Part shown: one piece after another, positions 6,119 to 7,987 of the stretch
How positions within the stretch are numbered: position 1 is the stretch's first letter
Layout: each line of letters opens with the position of its first letter
Source: an uncultured Collinsella sp.
Lineage (GTDB): Bacteria; Actinomycetota; Coriobacteriia; Coriobacteriales; Coriobacteriaceae
Length of the DNA: 7,987 nt
Assembly: GCA_902489855.1 (NCBI GenBank)
Contig: CABUBS010000096.1
Span: 1-7,987, forward strand
Direction: 5' to 3'
The notes under the pieces: generated by a model
Database searches by the model: none
Told to the model about the DNA's origin: nothing
The model's input: the letters and a program-made list of their open reading frames with translations, nothing else
Position numbers and translations under genes: made by a program

Positions 6119-7453
6119 ATGAGCACACAGACCGAGCCCAAGCTCGTCACGCAAATCGACTTCGCCCGCGCCGGGCAGATCACACCGCAGATGAAGGAGG
6201 TCGCCGAGCGCGAGCATCGCGACCCCGAGTACATCCGCGAGCGCGTGGCCGACGGCCGCATCGCCATTCCCGCCAACATCGTGCACATCAAAAAGGGCAT
6301 GCGCGCCTTTGGCGTCGGCGAGGGCCTTTCCACCAAGGTCAACGTCAACCTGGGCATCTCGGGCGACAAGGCCGATGCCGCCGAGGAATGGAAGAAGGTC
6401 AAGATCGCCGAGGACTTTGGCGCCGACGCCATCATGGACCTCTCCAACTCGGGCAAGACGCGCCAGTTCCGCCAGCAGCTCATCGACGAGACACCGCTCA
6501 TGGTAGGCACCGTCCCCATGTACGACGCCATCGGCTACATGGAAAAGCCGCTGGTCAAGCTCACCAAGGACGACCTGTTCGAAGTCGTGCGCGCGCATGC
6601 CGAGGACGGCGTGGACTTTATGACCATCCACTGCGGCATAAACAAGTCGGTCACCAAGACCTTTAAGGAGACCGGCCGCCTGATGAACATCGTGAGCCGT
6701 GGCGGCTCACTGCTGTTTGGCTGGATGGAGGTCACCGGTAACGAGAACCCATTCTATGAGTTCTACGACGAGTTGCTCGAGATTTGCCACGAGTACGACG
6801 TGACGATTTCGCTCGGCGACTCCTGCCGCCCGGGCTGCCTCTACGACTCCAACGACGCCACCGAGACCGCTGAGATGATCGAGCTGGGCAAGCTGTGCAA
6901 GCGCGCTTGGGCCGCCGGCGTCCAGGTCATGGTCGAGGGCCCGGGTCACATGGCGCTCGACGAGATCGCCGCCAACATGAAACTGCAGAAGCGCCTGTGC
7001 CACAATGCCCCGTTCTATGTGCTCGGGCCGCTGGTGACCGATATCGGCGTGGGCTACGACCACATCACCGCTGCCATCGGCGGCGCTATCTCCGCCAGTT
7101 CCGGCGCCGACTTCCTGTGCTACGTGACGCCGGCCGAGCACCTATGCCTGCCTAACGCCCAGGATGTGCTCGACGGCCTCATGGCCACCAAGATCGCCGC
7201 ACACGCCGCCGACATCGCCAAAAAGGTGCCGCACGCCCGCGACATGGACGACAAGATGGGCCAGGCACGCCGCAAGCTTGACTGGGACGCCATGTGGGAG
7301 TGCGCGCTCGACCCGGTTACGGGCAAGAAGCGTTACGAGGAGTCCCCCGCCGCCACCGAGGGCACTTGCACCATGTGTGGCAAGATGTGCGCCGTCCGCA
7401 CCGTCAACAAGATCTTCGAGGGCACCACGATCGACCTCGGCATGGAGGACTAA
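6119..7453 (+). CDS. thiC: Phosphomethylpyrimidine synthase ThiC
   Basis: ThiC (444 aa, the short form without the long N-terminal domain of E. coli ThiC) is a radical-SAM enzyme of the non-canonical class that converts aminoimidazole ribotide to HMP-P, the pyrimidine half of thiamine. Conserved blocks: NVNLGIS (75-81), SRGGS (193-197), SLGDSCRPG (231-239), EGPGH (273-277), GYDHITAAIGG, and CYVTPAEHLCLP. H277 and H341 are the likely metal-binding histidines. The 4Fe-4S cluster cysteines near the C-terminus are C417, C420 and C424 (spacing CX2CX3C). The start at 6119 is chosen because GAAGGGAG ends 8 nt upstream; an earlier in-frame ATG at 6095 lies within the aptamer. It is controlled by the TPP riboswitch directly upstream and is followed, in the same direction, by thiD, the next enzyme for the same intermediate. 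Strong codon bias suggests high expression when derepressed. Confidence 0.98.
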   Translation: MSTQTEPKLVTQIDFARAGQITPQMKEVAEREHRDPEYIRERVADGRIAIPANIVHIKKGMRAFGVGEGLSTKVNVNLGISGDKADAAEEWKKVKIAEDFGADAIMDLSNSGKTRQFRQQLIDETPLMVGTVPMYDAIGYMEKPLVKLTKDDLFEVVRAHAEDGVDFMTIHCGINKSVTKTFKETGRLMNIVSRGGSLLFGWMEVTGNENPFYEFYDELLEICHEYDVTISLGDSCRPGCLYDSNDATETAEMIELGKLCKRAWAAGVQVMVEGPGHMALDEIAANMKLQKRLCHNAPFYVLGPLVTDIGVGYDHITAAIGGAISASSGADFLCYVTPAEHLCLPNAQDVLDGLMATKIAAHAADIAKKVPHARDMDDKMGQARRKLDWDAMWECALDPVTGKKRYEESPAATEGTCTMCGKMCAVRTVNKIFEGTTIDLGMED

Positions 7454-7458
7454 CCCTG

Positions 7459-7483
7459 TCGCCGCGGCCGCCTCTGGCGGCGA
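7459..7483 (+). other. GC-rich hairpin just after the thiC stop
   Basis: TCGCCGC (7459-7465) pairs with GCGGCGA (7477-7483); alternatively GCCGCC pairs with GGCGGC around a TCT loop (7467-7481). No T-run follows, so this is not a standard intrinsic terminator. It could protect the 3' end of the thiC message or pause polymerase, but nothing in the sequence decides that. Confidence 0.4.
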
Positions 7484-7493
7484 GCTGGTGCCT

Positions 7494-7530
7494 GTCAATT
7501 GTTGACGTGTGAACATTTGCTTGCATTTGC
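7494..7530. promoter_or_regulatory. Inverted repeat plus 10-bp-phased direct repeat
   Basis: GTCAATTGTTGAC (7494-7506) is a perfect 5-3-5 inverted repeat. Next to it CATTTGC occurs at 7514-7520 and again at 7524-7530, exactly one helical turn apart. The patch is clearly more AT-rich than its surroundings. This looks like regulator-binding DNA in the thiC-thiD gap, but no known operator matches and function is unproven. Confidence 0.3.
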
Positions 7531-7548
7531 GTAAAGATTGCATCGCCC

Positions 7549-7578
7549 GCCCGGGTTCGACATAGAGTCGGCCCGGGC
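7549..7578 (+). terminator. Strong hairpin between thiC and thiD
   Basis: GCCCGGG (7549-7555) pairs with CCCGGGC (7572-7578), and CGAC (7558-7561) with GTCG (7567-7570), around an ATAGA loop; one T is bulged and T7557 can wobble with G7571. It is followed by ATCTTTATAAT, a short T-rich stretch. This would serve as an imperfect intrinsic terminator for the thiC message, or partly attenuate read-through into thiD. Confidence 0.5.
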
Positions 7579-7583
7579 ATCTT

Positions 7584-7589
7584 TATAAT
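7584..7589 (+). promoter_or_regulatory. Candidate thiD -10 box (TATAAT)
   Basis: A perfect consensus TATAAT lies 46 bp before the thiD start, in otherwise GC-rich DNA, and would start RNA near 7596. There is no clear -35: the DNA 16-18 bp upstream is the hairpin loop region (around CATAGA), and TCGACA at 7557-7562 is spaced 21 bp away. If real, thiD has its own transcript in addition to any read-through from thiC. Confidence 0.4.
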
Positions 7590-7635
7590 GCTGGCTTAAA
7601 GACCCATTTGATTCCGACCGAACAAGGGAGCGAAC

Positions 7636-7987
7636 ATGGATCGCAGTAAGGTACCTGCCGTTCTATCCATCGCAGGATCCGATTCCAGCGGTGGCGCCGG
7701 CATTCAGGCCGACATCAAGACCATCACGGCACACCGCCTGTATGCCGAGACGGCCATCACCGCCATCACCGCACAGAACACCCTGGGCGTCACCGCCGTG
7801 CAGAACATCTCCCCGGATATTGTCGCGGCGCAGATCGATGCCGTTTTTGACGATATCCGCCCCAACGCCGTTAAGATTGGCATGGTTTCCTCTGCCGAGA
7901 TTATCGATGTTATCGCCGACCGCCTGAGCGCTTGGAACGCGACAAACGTGGTAGTCGACCCCGTCATGGTAGCCACCTCGGGCGCAC
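7636..7987 (+). CDS. thiD: HMP/HMP-P kinase ThiD (5' part, cut by window end)
   Basis: The first 117 codons of a ribokinase-fold kinase that phosphorylates hydroxymethylpyrimidine and its monophosphate to HMP-PP, the form joined to the thiazole unit by ThiE. Visible family motifs: LSIAGSDSSGGAGIQADIKT at the N-terminus (substrate-binding start of ThiD), TAITAQNTLGV, IGMVSSAEII, and VVVDPVMVATSG, where the family's conserved D-VM-sG block begins. The ATG at 7636 has AAGGGAG (7624-7630) 5 nt upstream and places the motif at the expected position near the N-terminus. It uses the product of ThiC, encoded just upstream in the same direction, which supports a thiamine locus that probably continues to the right. 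The C-terminal half, including the ATP-binding catalytic base, lies outside the window, so a fusion (for example to ThiE) cannot be excluded. No riboswitch is seen directly before it. Confidence 0.96.
   Translation, partial: MDRSKVPAVLSIAGSDSSGGAGIQADIKTITAHRLYAETAITAITAQNTLGVTAVQNISPDIVAAQIDAVFDDIRPNAVKIGMVSSAEIIDVIADRLSAWNATNVVVDPVMVATSGA

Noticed and set aside
7454..7635. A second TPP riboswitch before thiD
   Set aside because: None of the conserved blocks (CTGAGA, ACCTGAT, GGGTAATGCC) occur in this gap; the stem-loops there are of another kind.

Overview
The window is about 60% GC and carries six protein genes that can be recognised or clearly delimited. All look like core chromosomal genes. 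High GC, strong GAC/GCC/AAG codon preference in the best-expressed genes, a clostridial-type M18 aminopeptidase, the short form of ThiC and a PolA with a decayed proofreading domain together suggest a Coriobacteriia actinobacterium such as Collinsella. This is an inference from gene content; there is no rRNA or other marker to confirm it.

Layout. Positions 1-174 hold a short repeat and a perfect 14-bp hairpin beyond the polA stop. polA (DNA polymerase I) runs leftward from 2922 to 175. It is divergent from an M18 metallo-aminopeptidase gene (apeA type, 3089-4486); the 166-bp gap between them holds a candidate promoter whose -10 box lies inside a 10-bp inverted repeat. A very regular 63-nt nested hairpin ending in a U-rich run separates apeA from yaaA (4593-5402, peroxide-stress protein). 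yaaA converges, with a 23-bp gap, on a leftward gene for a small single-pass membrane protein of unknown function (5426-5947).

The right part is a thiamine locus. A TPP riboswitch (about 6020-6114) precedes thiC (6119-7453), which makes the HMP-P pyrimidine precursor. After a 182-bp spacer rich in hairpins and short repeats comes thiD (from 7636, cut by the window end), the HMP/HMP-P kinase that takes the next step. The Shine-Dalgarno of thiC is the conserved 3' end of the aptamer itself, so TPP probably blocks translation directly.

I found no mobile element, CRISPR array, tRNA, rRNA or defence system, and no convincing new multi-gene system. What merits a second look is in the intergenic DNA: the inverted repeat around the apeA -10, the nested palindrome before yaaA, the platform-free riboswitch, and the hairpin/TATAAT arrangement between thiC and thiD.
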